A DNA stretch of 64,000 nucleotides from contig NW_022098067.1 in NCBI RefSeq assembly GCF_002288925.2, forward strand, positions 2,593,926-2,657,925, read 5' to 3'. This DNA comes from Delphinapterus leucas. Taxonomy: Eukaryota > Chordata > Mammalia > Artiodactyla > Monodontidae. The notes beneath the pieces were generated by a model. It saw only the letters and a program-made list of their open reading frames with translations, had not been told where the DNA came from and ran no database searches. The translations under genes and the position numbers were made by a program. Shown one piece after another: positions 23,686 through 35,392 of the stretch (position 1 is its first letter; each line of letters opens with the position of its first letter).

Positions 23686-24853
23686 GTAAGCTGCAGTTAA
23701 TTTTTTCTAGACAAATCTAGTGCTTTAGTGCTACTGTGATTATTTCAGTTGGCTAACTATCTAATTACCTTGGATTTATATAGAGAAAAGTTATTACATG
23801 ATTAACCATTCAACAGAAATCCCAAGAAGGTTTTGTGATTAAGAGATGGAGCTTAGATCTTTCCAATAATATACACTCATCTTTTATCACCCTAGGCAGT
23901 AATATCTATGGAATAATATTCACATAAGGTGTCATCTAATAATCATAAAAAATCACTTAATTAAAGAAATTATAAAAGAAGAAATTACTTTGTTTTCTTC
24001 AATTTTTACAGTATATTTACTAAAAATAAAAGAAAAAGATTGTATTTGAGTCCTTCTGCTTAGGGCTATGTGTTTCAAGGCCAAACTAAAATGCAAATAT
24101 TTGAAGGTCTAGGTAGAACACTGTGACTCAGAAATGATGAAAGTCCAGTAATCTCTTGAGGTCTGTTGTAGCATTTTCTGAAATGTCTCCCAATAGTTGC
24201 TGATTCTATTACCAGTAACTTGAAAGAAACTTGTTTCCTATGTGTCCAATACACACAAAAGAAAACAATTTAAAATATACCATGGATAACTTTGTGCTTT
24301 AGAACTGCTGTTTATTAAAGTAAAAATTAATCAACAAGAAAGAAATCACAAAGTAACTCTTTTTAATACATGTTCTTAGAGAAAGGAACTAGAATGTTAA
24401 CCTAAAGAACACCCACTCAAAGATTTATTAGCTATTTTAATGCTATACAGACATGTTGGGTATAAATTATTTTCAAATTATAAAGATTAAAGGTAATCAC
24501 ATCATCTTGGGTAGTTTAATACAGAAGTATGAAACTTAAATATAGCTTTATTTTAATGTGCATTTTTCCTTAATATTTATAAATTTTGCACTGTGTCCTT
24601 TGGTATTTGGCCTAATCTCTATTAGCCTTTTCTATTCCAATGTTCTTGAACTTTTTCACTCAGTCGTTATTCGCATCTCTTTTGATTAATACTTTGATCA
24701 TTTTCACACACAACTGTATTATATAATTGAATATATTTGGGGACTTCTTTCAGAAATTCTGGTAGTAAATATGTAGATTCTAAGTCATTACATCTTGCTG
24801 GATCCTAGACTTCTTAGCACATAAAATCCTTTAATTAGAAGTTTTGGTTTGAT
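23686..24853. other. Single-copy DNA, no gene seen
   Basis: About 1.2 kb with no supported gene or repeat. Confidence 0.4.
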
Positions 24854-25513
24854 GTTGTAACCAAGCAGGACCTTATGGGGTCTTCCCAGGACAAATCCCC
24901 CACCATGTCCTCTGTCTGCCTCTTGTTTGTAGAAATGCTTTAGTCTCCCTGGCCTCCCCTGAGTCACAAACGTCTGGCTAAAGAGTTAATGACTGAAAGA
25001 ATGTGAACATGTAATAACAAAAAATAGCAGTTGTACCAGGAGAACTGATAACAATTTAAACCGTAAGTCAGCCATATAGCAGTCAGAGAATCTGTAGTTA
25101 CTCCCTGAAAGACATAGATAATGGAGCCTAATGGACATTCTTGAGTTGTTTTATAGATACTAAAACCCCCACCAGATGGGGGAAATTAACTACATGTTGA
25201 CCATGAGCACATAGCCCCCAGACCAGCCAGAGCCTGAGGATTGATGATGATAACCCCGTGACACTTCCCTGTAATAATCAAGAATCAGAGAATTGTGCAT
25301 GAGCAGATCAGGGACCCTGTGACTCTCCCTCACCACACCTTTAAAACTCCTTCCCTGAAAACCATCAGAAAGTTGTAGCTTTTGAGCATTAGCTGCCTGC
25401 ATTCCTTCTTTGGCACCTGCAATATATGCTGCACTTTCCTTCACCACAACCTGGTGTCTGTAGATTGGCTTTAATGCATGCAGGTGACAGGACCCAAGTT
25501 CAGTTTGGTAACA
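24854..25513 (+). mobile_element. Solo LTR of an endogenous retrovirus
   Basis: A 660-base unit with the layout of a gammaretrovirus-like (class I) LTR. It opens tgttgtaacc and ends ggtaaca, giving a short TG...CA inverted repeat. A TATA-like tttaaaa lies at 25340. AATATA at 25421, followed by tgctgcac, stands where the poly(A) signal AATAAA is expected, so that signal appears mutated. The U5-like end reads 'accacaacctggtgtctg'. No gag, pol or env sequence flanks it, which fits LTR-LTR recombination. No clear target-site duplication was found; exact family not named. Confidence 0.75.
25340..25426 (+). promoter_or_regulatory. LTR promoter core: TATA-like box and degenerate poly(A) signal
   Basis: tttaaaa (25340-25346) and aatata (25421-25426) lie about 80 bases apart, the usual distance between promoter and poly(A) signal in short-R retroviral LTRs. 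Assigned by position only. Confidence 0.4.
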
Positions 25514-25599
25514 ATTTTAATATCTGTTATTCAGGTGGCAAAATTTTTTAAGTGTATAGCAAAGGAATAATCAATAAAAAATTTCACTATATTGCTTCA

Positions 25600-26735
25600 G
25601 AAAATCAAAAATTTCTGAATTTCAGAAAATATCATGTCATATTAAAAGAATAAAGACATGTAGGAATAACATGATTGTACCAGATATGATATTGAAAAGG
25701 CTTATTACACCACAAACATGAAAAAAAAGCTTTTATAAATCAATAAAAAAGAAAATTCTCAATTTTAAAATATCTTAAAATTAGACATGAAATTCATACA
25801 TAAATAAATCTTCAGTAAATGTACAGAGAAGTTCAAATTGATTTTAGAGTGTCAGTAACAACAAAATAAGTTCTACCATTTTTAAGTACTTAATATATGC
25901 CAGCTACCATGCTGTTATACCATTTAAACATCATAGCAGATACAGGATGTAAGTATTATTGTAAAGTCTGCTTTATAGGTGATAAAACTGGGAGCAACTA
26001 AATTGTTCAATGTTATTTAGCGGTAGAGCTTGGTCACCAATCTAGGGCTGACTGTCTCCAATATACAATGTTCTTAACCATTCTGCTAGAGAAATACAAT
26101 TTAGCAAAACAATGGCATGCCTTTAAAAATTTTGACCCACTGTTTGTAGATGTTATATGTCACCTTATAGCTAGTGAATTAGCAAAGAATAGAGATGTGA
26201 TAGTGTCCAAATATGGCAAAGATATATAGAAATATAACTACAGGTTAAACTGTAAAGTGGTAAAAACTTTCTGGAGATCAATCAGAAGAAAATATATCAA
26301 AAGTCTTAAAGAATGATTTTATTGATCAAATGACTCTGTATTATTTATACTCTAAGATTATAACCAGCAAATTGTCAAAGATTAAACTAGACTTGTATCC
26401 ATTATAGCATTAAGTAAAAACATAAAAACCAAATAAATCTAATAATTAAGAATTCATTAGAATTAATACTGTTAATGTATAAATTTGGGTTTTAGAAATA
26501 TATTTAACATCAGAGAAAGTTTCAATGTTTTTAAGGGAAAAATAAGTATAAAATTGTAAACCCATACACACACAAACCATATATGATGAAAAAACTGGAA
26601 AGCTATATCCTCAAAGTTAATTGTGGTTATCCATAAATGATGTTATTATGAATGAATTTTACATTTTTCCTCTGTCCTTTTCTGTATCTGCCAAGTTTTT
26701 AAATATGATTTTAAAAATGCTAGTTTTCAAATGCT
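25600..26735 (+). mobile_element. Ancient L1M fragment, + strand, split by a MIR
   Basis: 'aaatcaataaaaaagaaaattctc', 'cttcagtaaatgtacagagaagttcaaattg', then after the MIR 'gagaaatacaatttagcaaaacaatggcatgcc', 'gtaaagtggtaaaaactttctggagatcaat' and 'cctctgtccttttctgtatctgcc'. These follow the order of an old L1M ORF2 end and 3' UTR. Strongly diverged. Confidence 0.55.
25870..26095 (-). mobile_element. MIR SINE
   Basis: Antisense MIR with landmarks 'atgccagctaccatgctgt', 'gcagatacaggatgtaagtattattgt', 'ataggtgataaaactgggagc', 'ttagcggtagagcttggtcacc' and 'ttcttaaccattctgct'. It interrupts the L1M at 25600-26735. Confidence 0.85.
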
Positions 26736-27127
26736 TAAAGAACCTGTATCAAGTAAGATTTTAAATAGTTATACTACTATATGAATTAGAAGTTTGCATA
26801 TACTCATTTATATCAATCATTTTTAACAATACCATACTATAAATATATAATGTGATAAAAATTGCTACATGGGCAAACAGATTACAGCATATAAACATAC
26901 CAGAGTAACAGGTTGTATGCATTAAACTTACCCAATGTTACAAGTAAAATTTATCCAAGAAAAAAAAAAAAAGAAAATCGAATTTCACCAATGTCCTCAG
27001 TCAAACCTTTTACTTTTTGTTTGCAAATTGCAATTTTCTCCACTCCTCTTGCTAGAACTGCTATATTTACTTTTCTCATTCTTTACCTGTTGGAATCTTG
27101 CCCATTCACCAAAGCCCATCTTGACGC
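26736..27127. other. Single-copy AT-rich DNA
   Basis: Contains a poly(A) run near 26959. The open frames here owe their length to this low-complexity stretch; no domain is seen. Confidence 0.4.
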
Positions 27128-27449
27128 AATCTTTTTTTTTTCTTTTTATATTGGAGCATAATTGATTAAAAATGTTGTGTAGGTTTCTGGTGTACAGCAA
27201 AGTGATTCAGTTATACATATATATGTATCTATTCTTTCTCAAATTCTTTACCCATTTAGGTTATTACAAAATATCGAGCAGCCTTCCCTGTGTCATACAG
27301 TAGGTCCTTGTTGGTTATCTAGTTTGGATATAGCAGTGTGTACATGTCAACCCCAAACTCTCAATCTCTCTCTCCCCCCACCCCTCCCCTGGTAGCTCTA
27401 ATTTAGTTCTGTAAATCGGAGTCTGTTTCTGTTTTGTAAATAAGTTAAT

Positions 27450-30400
27450 TTGTATCATTTTTTTAAGATTCTGCATATGTGTTATCATATGTTATGTCTT
27501 TTTCTGTCTGAATTACTTCACTTAATATGATAATTTCCAGGTTCATCCATGTTTCTGCAAATGGCATTATTTCATTCTTTTTTATGGCTGAGTAATATTA
27601 CATTGAATGTATGTACCACATCTTCTTTATCCATTCATCTGTCAATAGACATTTAGGTTGTTTCCATGTCTTGGATATTGTAAACAGCACTGAAATTAAT
27701 ATTGGGGTCCATGTATCCTTTCAACCATGTTTTTCTCTGGATATGTGTCCAGGAATGGGATTTCTGGGCCATACGGTATCTCTAGTTTTAGTTTCTTAAG
27801 GAAATCCCATACTGTTATCCATAATGACTGTATGAATTTATATTCCCACCATCAGGGTGGAGGGTTCTGTTTCTTTTACACCCTCTCCAGCATTTATAGT
27901 TTGTAGATTTTTGATGATGGCCATTCTGAATGGTGTGAGGTGACTACTTGCTGTAGCTTTGATTTGCATTTCTCTAATAATTAGAGATGTTGAGCATCTT
28001 TTCATGTGCCTCATGTCTATCTGTATGTCTTCTTTGGAGAAATGTCTATTTAGGTTTTCTGCCCATTTTTTGATTGGGTTGTTTGTTTTTTTGGTATTGA
28101 GACCATGAGCTGTTTTTAAATTTTGTAGACTAATCCATTGCCACGCACATTGTTTGCAAACATTTCCTCCCATTGTGTGGGTTGTCTTTTTATTTTGTTT
28201 ATGGTTTTCTTTGCTGAGCAAAAGCTTTTAAGTTTAATTAGGTCCCATTTGCTTATTTTTGGTTTTATTTCCATTACTCTAGTAGATGGCTCAAAAAAGA
28301 TATTGTTGTGATTTATGTCAAAGAGTGTTCTGCTTATGTTTGCCACTAAGAGTTTTATAGTATCTGACCTTACATTTAGGTTTTTAATCAGTTTTGAGTT
28401 TATTTGGTGTATGATGTTACAGAATGGTCTAGTTCCTTTCTTTTATATGTAGCTGTCCAGTTTTCCCAGCACCATTTACTGAAGAGACTGTCTTTCCTCC
28501 TTTGCATACTATTGCCTCCTTTGTCATTGATTAATTGAACACAGGTGCACAGGTTGATTTCTGAGCTTTTTATCCTGTTCCATGACCTATATTTCTGGTT
28601 TTGTGCTAGTACCATACTGTTTTGATTACTGTAGCTCTGTAGTATAGTCGAGAGTCAGGGAGCCTGATTCCTCCAGCTCCTTTTCTTTTTCCTCAAGATT
28701 CCATTGGCTATTCAGGCTATTTTGTGTCTACATACAAATTTTAAGATTTTTTGATCTAGTTCTGTGAAAAATGCAATTGGTAACTTGATAAGGAAAGCAT
28801 TGAATCTGTAGATTGCTTTGGGTAGTATACTCATTTTCACAATATTGATTCTTCCAATCCAAGAACATGGTATATCTCTCCATCTGTTTGTGTCATCTTT
28901 TATTTCTTTCATCAGTATATTATAGTTTTCTGAGTACAGGTATTTTGCCTCTTTAGGTAGATTTATTCATAGGTATTTTATTATTTTTGTTACAATGTTA
29001 AATGTGATTGCTTCTTTAATTTTTCTTTCTTACCTTTTGTTGTTAGTGTATATGAATGCAAGAGATTTATGTTTATTAATTTCATATCCTACAATTTACC
29101 AAATTCATTGATTAGCTCTAGTATTTTTCTGGTAGCACCTTTAGAATTTTCTATGTATAGTATCATGTGATTTGCAAGCAGTGACAGTTTTACTTCTTCT
29201 TTTCCAATTTGGATTCCTTTTATTTCTATTTCTTTTCTGACTTCCATGGCTAGGACTTCCAAAACTATGTTGAATAGTAGTGGTGAGAGTGAACACCTCT
29301 GTCTTGTTCCTAATCTTTGAGAAATGCATTCAGCTTTTCACCATTTAAAATAATGTTAGCTGTAGGTTTGGCCTTTATTAATAATTAATATGGTCTTTAT
29401 TATGTTGAGTTAGGTTCGCTCTATGCCTACTTTCTGGAGAGTTTTTATCATAAATGAGTGTCAAATTTTGTCAAAAGCTTTTTCTGCATCTATTGAGATG
29501 ATCATGTGTTTTTTATTCTTCAATTTGTTGATGTGGTGTATCACACTGATTGATTTGTGGATATTGAAAACTCCTTGCATCCCTGGGGTAAATCTCACTT
29601 GATTATGGTATAGGACTCTTTTAATATATTACTGAATTCTGATTGCTAGTATTATTGTGTCTATGTTCATCAATTATATTGACCTGTAATTTTCTTTTTT
29701 TGTGGTATCTTTGTCTGGTTTTGGTATCAGGGTGATGGTGGCCTCATACAATGAGGTCAGGAGTATTTCTTTCTCTGCAAATTTTTGGAATAGTTTCAGA
29801 AAGATAGGAGTTAACTCTTCTTTAATTGTTTGATGGAATTTGCCTGTGAAGCTCTCTGATCCTGGACTTTTGCTTATTGGGAGTTTTTAAATCAAAGTTT
29901 CCATTTCAGTACACGTGACTTGTCTGTTCATATTTTCTATTTCTTCCTGGTCCAGTCATGGGAGATTGCTCCTTTCTGAGAGTTTGTCCATTTTTTCCAT
30001 GTTGTCCATTTTATTGGCATATAGTTGCTTGTAGTAGTCTCTTATAATCCTTTGTATTTCTGTGGTGTCCTTTGTAACTTTTCCTTTCCCATTTCTAATT
30101 TTATTGATTTGATCCCTCTCCTTTTTCTTTTTCTTGATGAGTCTGGCTAAATGTTTATCAATTTTGATTATCTTTTCAAATAATCAGCCTTTAGCTTCAT
30201 TGATATTTTCTATTGTGTTCTTCATTTCTATTTCATTTATTTCTGCTTTCTTTCCTTCTGTTAGAATTTCTTTTGCCACATCCAATAGGTTTTGGATTGG
30301 TGTGCTTTTCGTTTTCATTTGTCTCTAGGTGTTTTCTTATTTGATTTCCTCTTTGATTTCTTCAGTGATCCTTTGGTTGTTTAGCAGCATATTGTTTACC

Positions 30401-31039
30401 CTCCTTGTGTTTTGTGTTTTAAAGTTTTTTTTTTTTTTTCTTGTAGTTGATTTCTAAGCTCATAGTGTTTTGGTCATTAAAGACCCTTGATATGTTTTAA
30501 TTTTCTTAAATGTACCAAGGCTTGCTTTGTGGCCCAGCATGTGATCAGTCCTGGAAGACGTTCCATGTGCATTTCAGAAGAATGTGTATTCTGCTGCTTT
30601 TGGATGGAATTCTCTATAAATATCAATTAAGTCCATCTGGTCTAACGTGTCATTTAAGCCCTGTGTTTCTTATTGATCTTCTGTCTGGATGTCCTGTCCA
30701 TTGATGAAAGTGCGATATTAAAGTGCCCCACTATTATTTTGTTACTGTCAATTTCTCCTTTTAGGGCTGTTAGTATTTGCCTTATATATTGAGGTACTCC
30801 TATGTTGTGTGCATATACATTTACAAATGTTGTATCTTCTTCTTGGATTGATCCCTTAATCATTATGTAGTGTCCTCTTTATCTATTGTAACAGTCTTTA
30901 TTTTAAAGTCTATTTTGCCTGATATGGCTATTGTTACTCCAGGTTTCTTTTGATTTCAATTTGCATGGAATATCTTTTTCCATCTCCTCCCTTTCAGTCT
31001 GTATGTTTTCCTAGATCTGAAGTGGCTGTCTTGTAGACA

Positions 31040-31088
<49 letters not shown>

Positions 31089-31190
31089 TTTTTTTTGAAT
31101 TCATTCGGCTTGTTTATGTCTTTTGGTTGGAGTATTCAATCAGTTTACTTTTAAGGTACTTATTGATATTTATGGTCCTATTTTCTTAAT
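27450..31190 (-). pseudogene. L1 ORF2 pseudogene
   Basis: All parts of ORF2 are present in order but in broken frames. The endonuclease segment (open at 30654-30863) has the region normally V-G-D-F-N as V-G-H-F-N, losing an Asp expected to be catalytic. The RT box normally F-A-D-D reads L-A-N-H (codons 29167-29178), losing both catalytic Asp. The distal conserved stretch [16 protein letters not shown] is open at 28712-28912, and the ORF2 C-terminal part lies at 27838-28221. Intact ORF2p performs target-primed reverse transcription; this copy cannot. Confidence 0.85.
31043..31085. repeat. (TA)n microsatellite in L1
   Basis: A 43-base run of TA steps within the antisense L1 near the start of ORF2; likely polymorphic. 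Confidence 0.92.
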
Positions 31191-31557
31191 TGTTTTGGAT
31201 TTGTTTTTGTATGTTTTTTTCTTCCCTTCCTCTTTTGTTCTCTTCTCTTGTGATTTGAAGACTAACTTTAGTGTTATGTTTGGATTCCTTTTTCTGTTTT
31301 TTGTGTGTATCTATTGTACATTTTCATGTTGCAGGTACCATGAGGTTTTGATACAGCAGTCTGTATATAAATAAGATTGTTTTAATTTGCTGGTCTTTCA
31401 TTTTCAAATGCATTTCCAATATCTTGCATTTGTGTTCTCCTCTTCTCACAATTGCTGGTTTTGATATCATATTTGTATGCAGATAATTTCTTATAATTTA
31501 CTTTATGTTTGCCTTTACCAGTGAGATTTTCCATTTTCAATTTTCTTGTTTCTAGTA

Positions 31558-32002
31558 CAGTTAGTCTCCTACATGTAACTCTTCAAGTTTCAAAGATGGA
31601 ACATGCATCTGTTTCCAGCAAGGAACAAGAACCTGTGCCATCAATATCAGGTGTGAGTGAAATTTCAGCTTGCCCTCCATATCCTGTTGCTGATGATCCT
31701 TCAGCTCTACCATCTCCCACCTCCTTTCCCTCCTCCAGTCAGTAACTCTTCTTGCCTGTACATTTGATGCCAACCCCTGTATGTCAGCTGTTGTACTGTA
31801 CTACTGTACTTTTCAAGGTACTGTACTGTAGGATTAAAAATGTTTTCTTTATTTTTTGTGTTTGTAAACATATTACAGTACAGTACTCTATAGCCGACTG
31901 TGTTAGTTGGGTACCTAAGCTAACTTTGTTGGACTTATGAACAAATTGGACTTAAGAATGCACACTTGGAATGGAACTTGTTCATATATAGAGAACTTAC
32001 TG
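31558..32002 (+). mobile_element. Tigger-type (pogo/Tc1-mariner) DNA transposon remnant
   Basis: A 445-base element with imperfect terminal inverted repeats. The left end cagttagtctcctacatg pairs with the right end, whose reverse complement begins cagtaagttctctatatatg. It is flanked by TA on both sides (31556-31557 and 32003-32004), the hallmark TA duplication of this superfamily. It keeps the last ~50 codons of a transposase plus a 3' region rich in gtactgtact. It resembles the artiodactyl Tigger1 group. Inserted in the antisense L1, so it moved after that L1. Confidence 0.9.
31593..31745 (+). pseudogene. Tigger transposase, C-terminal fragment
   Basis: An open stretch starting M-E-H-A-S-V-S-S and ending P-S-S-S-Q-stop matches the low-complexity, Ser/Pro-rich C-terminal tail of Tigger1-type transposases. 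The DNA-binding domain and the DDE catalytic domain are absent, so it can have no transposition activity. The upstream extension of the frame to 31509 runs into antisense L1 sequence and is not part of the gene. Confidence 0.75.
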
Positions 32003-32029
32003 TAGTGGTCTTTTCTTTTCTGCTTAGAG

Positions 32030-32930
32030 AAGTTCCTTTAGCATTTGTTACAACGCTGTTCTGGTGTTGCTGAATTCTCTTAGCTTTTGCTTCTCTGTAA
32101 AGTGTTTGATTTCTCTGTTGAATCTACATGAGAGCCTTGCTGAATAAAGTATTCTTGGTTGTAAGTTCTTCCCTTTCATCACTTTAAATATATTGTGCCA
32201 CTCCCTTCTGGTCTGCAGAGTTACTGCTGAGAAATCAGCTGATAACCTTATGGGAGTTCCCTTGTATATTATTTGTTGCTTTTCCCTTGTTGCTTGTAAT
32301 TTTTTTTTTTTGTCTTTAATCTTTGTCATTTTTATTACTATGTGTCTCTGCATGTTCCTCCTTGTGTTTATACTCCCTGGGACTCCCTACACTTCCTGGA
32401 CTTGAGTGACTCCTTTCCCATGTTAGTGAAGTTTTCAGTTATTATCTCTTCAAATATTTTCTTAGGTCATTTCTCTTTCACTTCTCCTTCTGGGACCCTA
32501 TAATGCAAATGTTTGTGGATTTCATGTTGTTCCAGAGATCTCTTAGACCCTCCTCATTTCTTTTCATTCTTTTTTCTTTATTCTGTTCATGGTAATGATT
32601 TCCACTATACTGTCTTTCAGCTCACTTATCTGTTCTTCTGCCTCAGTTACTCTGCTATTGATTCTTTCTAGTCTATTTTTTATTTCAGTTATTGTATTGA
32701 TCATCTCTATTAGTTTGTGCTTTAGTTCTTCTAGGTCTTTTTTAAACATTTCTTGCATCTTCTCAATCTGTGCCTCCATTCTTTTTCCGAGATCTTGGAT
32801 CATCTTCACTATCCTTACTCTGATTTATTTTTCCAGTAGATTGCCTATTCCACTTCACTTAGTTGTTCTTTGGGGGTTTTATCTCGTTCTTTCATCTGGG
32901 ACACATTTCTCTGCCATCTCATTTTGTCTA
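32030..32930 (-). pseudogene. L1 ORF1 pseudogene
   Basis: Two open blocks carry ORF1 features. 32564-32809 encodes a heptad-like coiled coil (K-R-M-E-A-Q-I-E-K-M-Q-E... ending near I-S-E-L-K-D). 32048-32353 encodes the C-terminal domain with [17 protein letters not shown] and E-K-Q-K-L-R-E-F. They lie in different frames with stops between. ORF1p would be an RNA chaperone for L1 RNA. Confidence 0.8.
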
Positions 32931-33139
32931 ATTTTCTGTGATTATGGTATCCATTCTGTAGGCTTCAGGATTGCAGTTATTCTTGCTTCTGCTGTCTGCC
33001 CTCTGGTGGATGAGACTGTCTAAGAGGTTTGTGCAGGCTTCCTGGTGGGAGGGAATGGTTCTTGCCCTCTGGTGTGTGGAGCTGGGTCTTGTCCCTCTGG
33101 TGGGCAAGGCCATGCTCAGGAAGACTTTAAGCAGCCTGT

Positions 33140-33352
33140 TTTTTTTTTTTTTTTTTTTTTATGGTACACAGGCCTCTCACTGTTGTGGCCTCTCCCCCCA
33201 TGGAGCACAGGCTCTGGACACGCAGGCCCAGTGGCCACAGATCACGGGCCCAGCCACTCCATGGCATGTGGGATCCTCCTGGACCAGGGCATGAACCCAT
33301 GTCCCCTGCATTGGCAGGTGGACTCCCAACCACTTTGCCACCAGGGAAGCCC
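33140..33352 (-). mobile_element. CHR-2-type SINE
   Basis: Complete antisense copy with a T-run at its low-coordinate end. It is flanked by cagcctgt at 33132-33139 and 33353-33360. Inserted in the 5' UTR of the antisense L1. Open frames of up to 150 codons crossing it are shadows. Confidence 0.96.
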
Positions 33353-34066
33353 CAGCCTGTCTTTTAATGGGTGGGTCTGTCTTCCCACTCTGTTGGTTAT
33401 TTGGCCTGAGATGCCCCAGCCTGTACCCTACTGGCTGTTGAGTGAGGCTAGGTTTTGGGGAGGAAATGGTGGCCTTCAAGAAGGCCCGTGCCAATGAGTA
33501 CTCACCAGAACTGCTGCTGTCCATATCTTTGCCCCCACAGTGAGCCACAGCCACCCCCAGCCTCCACAGGAGACCTTCCAATATTAGGAGGTAGGTCTGT
33601 CCCAGTCTCTTATGAGGTCACTGCTTTTACCCCTGGGTCCTGGTTCACACTGGACCTTGTGTGAGCTCTCCAAGGGTTCAGTTGCTGTTTCCTCCAGTCT
33701 GGTGGAATTACTGAGGTCAAACCCAGCTGGCCTTCAAAGCCAGCTTCTCTGGGGGTTTCTCCTCCTGTTTGCCAGACCCCTAGGCTGGGAAGCCTAACAT
33801 GGGGCCCAAGATTTTCACTCCTGTGGGAAAACTTCTGCTATATAACTATTTTCCAGTTTGTGGGTTGCCCACCTTGTGGGTATGGGATTTAATCACAATT
33901 GCGCCCCTCCTACTTTCTTGTTGTGGCTTCTTCTGTGCATTTGAATGTAGGGTATCTTTTTTGATAGTTTCCAGCATTTTTGTTGTTGTTGATGATGGTT
34001 GTTCAGCAGTTAATTGTGATTTTGGTGTTTTTATAAGACTGGGTGAGATCACTTCCTTCTACTCCA

Positions 34067-34074
34067 CCATCTTG
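34067..34074 (-). promoter_or_regulatory. YY1-like CAAGATGG motif at L1 5' end
   Basis: ccatcttg on this strand, a few bases from the apparent 5' end of the antisense L1; same position as the YY1 site of human L1. Inferred. Confidence 0.5.
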
Positions 34075-34085
34075 CTGGTTAATTT

Positions 34086-35304
34086 CTATATCAATCATTT
34101 TATTGTATAGGATAAAGAAACAAACATTTTACTCTTCTTCATAACTTACTTAATACCTTTACTAAATGTCAGCTTTCTCAAAATACTGCAAAAGTTATAA
34201 TGGTACCAGTATTAATGAACCATGTTTTCAGAATATAACATCTCATAGGTAACTCAAAGAAAGTGAAACTTCCTTTCATTTGTGTTTGTCTTCCACTTAT
34301 TATGTGGGAGTAAATTCCCAGATGATAACATCAAAATTTCTAAGCTCTTTTTGCCATATTATCAGCAAATGAGAATCATTTGTGCTAAGTAAATCAGTTT
34401 TCTCAAACTTCAGTTATTTGGGCCTTACCCCCAGATCTTCATGTGTTATTCCTTTCTTGAAGTATTCCTGGGGTGTATACAATGATTCATAAAAAGTTAT
34501 GGCGTTGGCTTAAATAATACAATCCTTTTTAAAAATCATTTGCTTTGAGAACTTAAGGTATTTGTATGTTTGAAAATGCTCGAGAACAGCACCCTTTGAA
34601 TCATTACCATAACGTTGATGAAGAGATGGTGTCAAAGGGGAAGTTCAAATTATTGAATCGTAAGTTCTGCTTTTCTTAACTTCTGTTTCAATTTTAGTGA
34701 GTCAGGTAAGCAATTTAATACTATGTGCAAAGAGTGAATAATTTTATGGCTCCAAAATAATCACAGATTTGGTGACAATTCCTTTATTTAGCTGTATTTG
34801 GATGGAAAACGCATAGCAGGTTTTGAAGTGGTTTCATAGAGATTTTGTGTATTTGAGCCTATATTTTGAAATTGGTTTTGTTTAGCTCTGTTTCATTATC
34901 ATCACATTTTATCTTTGATTAGTCCTGAAAGTTTTATATGAGATGGTATATTTTCTGTGTTTGCAAAGGTTTTTAATTTATTACTGTCTTGGAGAAAGTA
35001 TGTAAAAGCAATATTTGCTATAATAATACATTTGGATAGCACTATTTATTCTTAAAGCACCTTCATATTTATTAAGTGATTTTAGTTCTAACAATAATGT
35101 GAAATAAATAATGTAGTGTCTGTTCATTTACAGAAAGGTTTTAAAAAAATCTATGTGAATGTATAAAGTTGAGCAAAGCATGCAATAAAAATCTTCTTCT
35201 GTGTTTAAGTCAGGGAGATAGATGCTTGGAGGTGCCATTTGAGGAGCATTAACTTGAATTTTTGCTCCAAGATCACTCTTCCACCAAAATGGTGTTCAAA
35301 CATT
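34086..35304. other. Single-copy DNA, no gene seen
   Basis: No supported gene or repeat in about 1.2 kb. Confidence 0.4.
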
Positions 35305-35392
35305 CTTTGTAAATTTATGTTGTACACTTACAATGGTGAATTTTATATATGTAAATTATATATCAATAAAGCTATTTTTTTAAAACCCTGGT
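35305..35392 (+). mobile_element. Very short L1MA/MB-type 3' end
   Basis: 'ttgtacacttacaatggtgaattttatatatg' followed by 'atatatcaataaagc' and a T/A tail matches the last bases of old L1MA/L1MB copies in + orientation. Confidence 0.65.

Larger units (their letters stand above)
27128..34085 (-). mobile_element. Full-length L1, antisense, with Tigger and SINE inside
   Basis: Starts antisense with a T-rich tail and 'tattggagcataattgatt' (3' end), then ORF2 (to about 31190), ORF1 (about 32030-32930) and a GC-richer 5' UTR ending in 'actccaccatcttgctgg'. A Tigger remnant (31558-32002), a CHR-2 SINE (33140-33352) and a long (TA)n are inserted or expanded in it. Stops, frameshifts and catalytic changes make it inactive. 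No convincing target-site duplication was found, consistent with its age. Confidence 0.9.

Noticed and set aside
25190..25447. 85-codon minus-strand open frame
   Set aside because: It is antisense to the solo LTR and has no retroviral or cellular domain.
24854..25513. A complete provirus around the LTR
   Set aside because: No second LTR, primer binding site region or gag/pol/env-like text is seen on either side.
31509..31745. Possible host gene with a Ser/Pro-rich protein
   Set aside because: The last ~50 codons are a Tigger transposase tail within matched terminal repeats; the first ~28 are antisense L1.
33045..33581. Open frames of 134-150 codons on both strands
   Set aside because: They cross the antisense SINE and L1 5' UTR; no protein family is recognisable.
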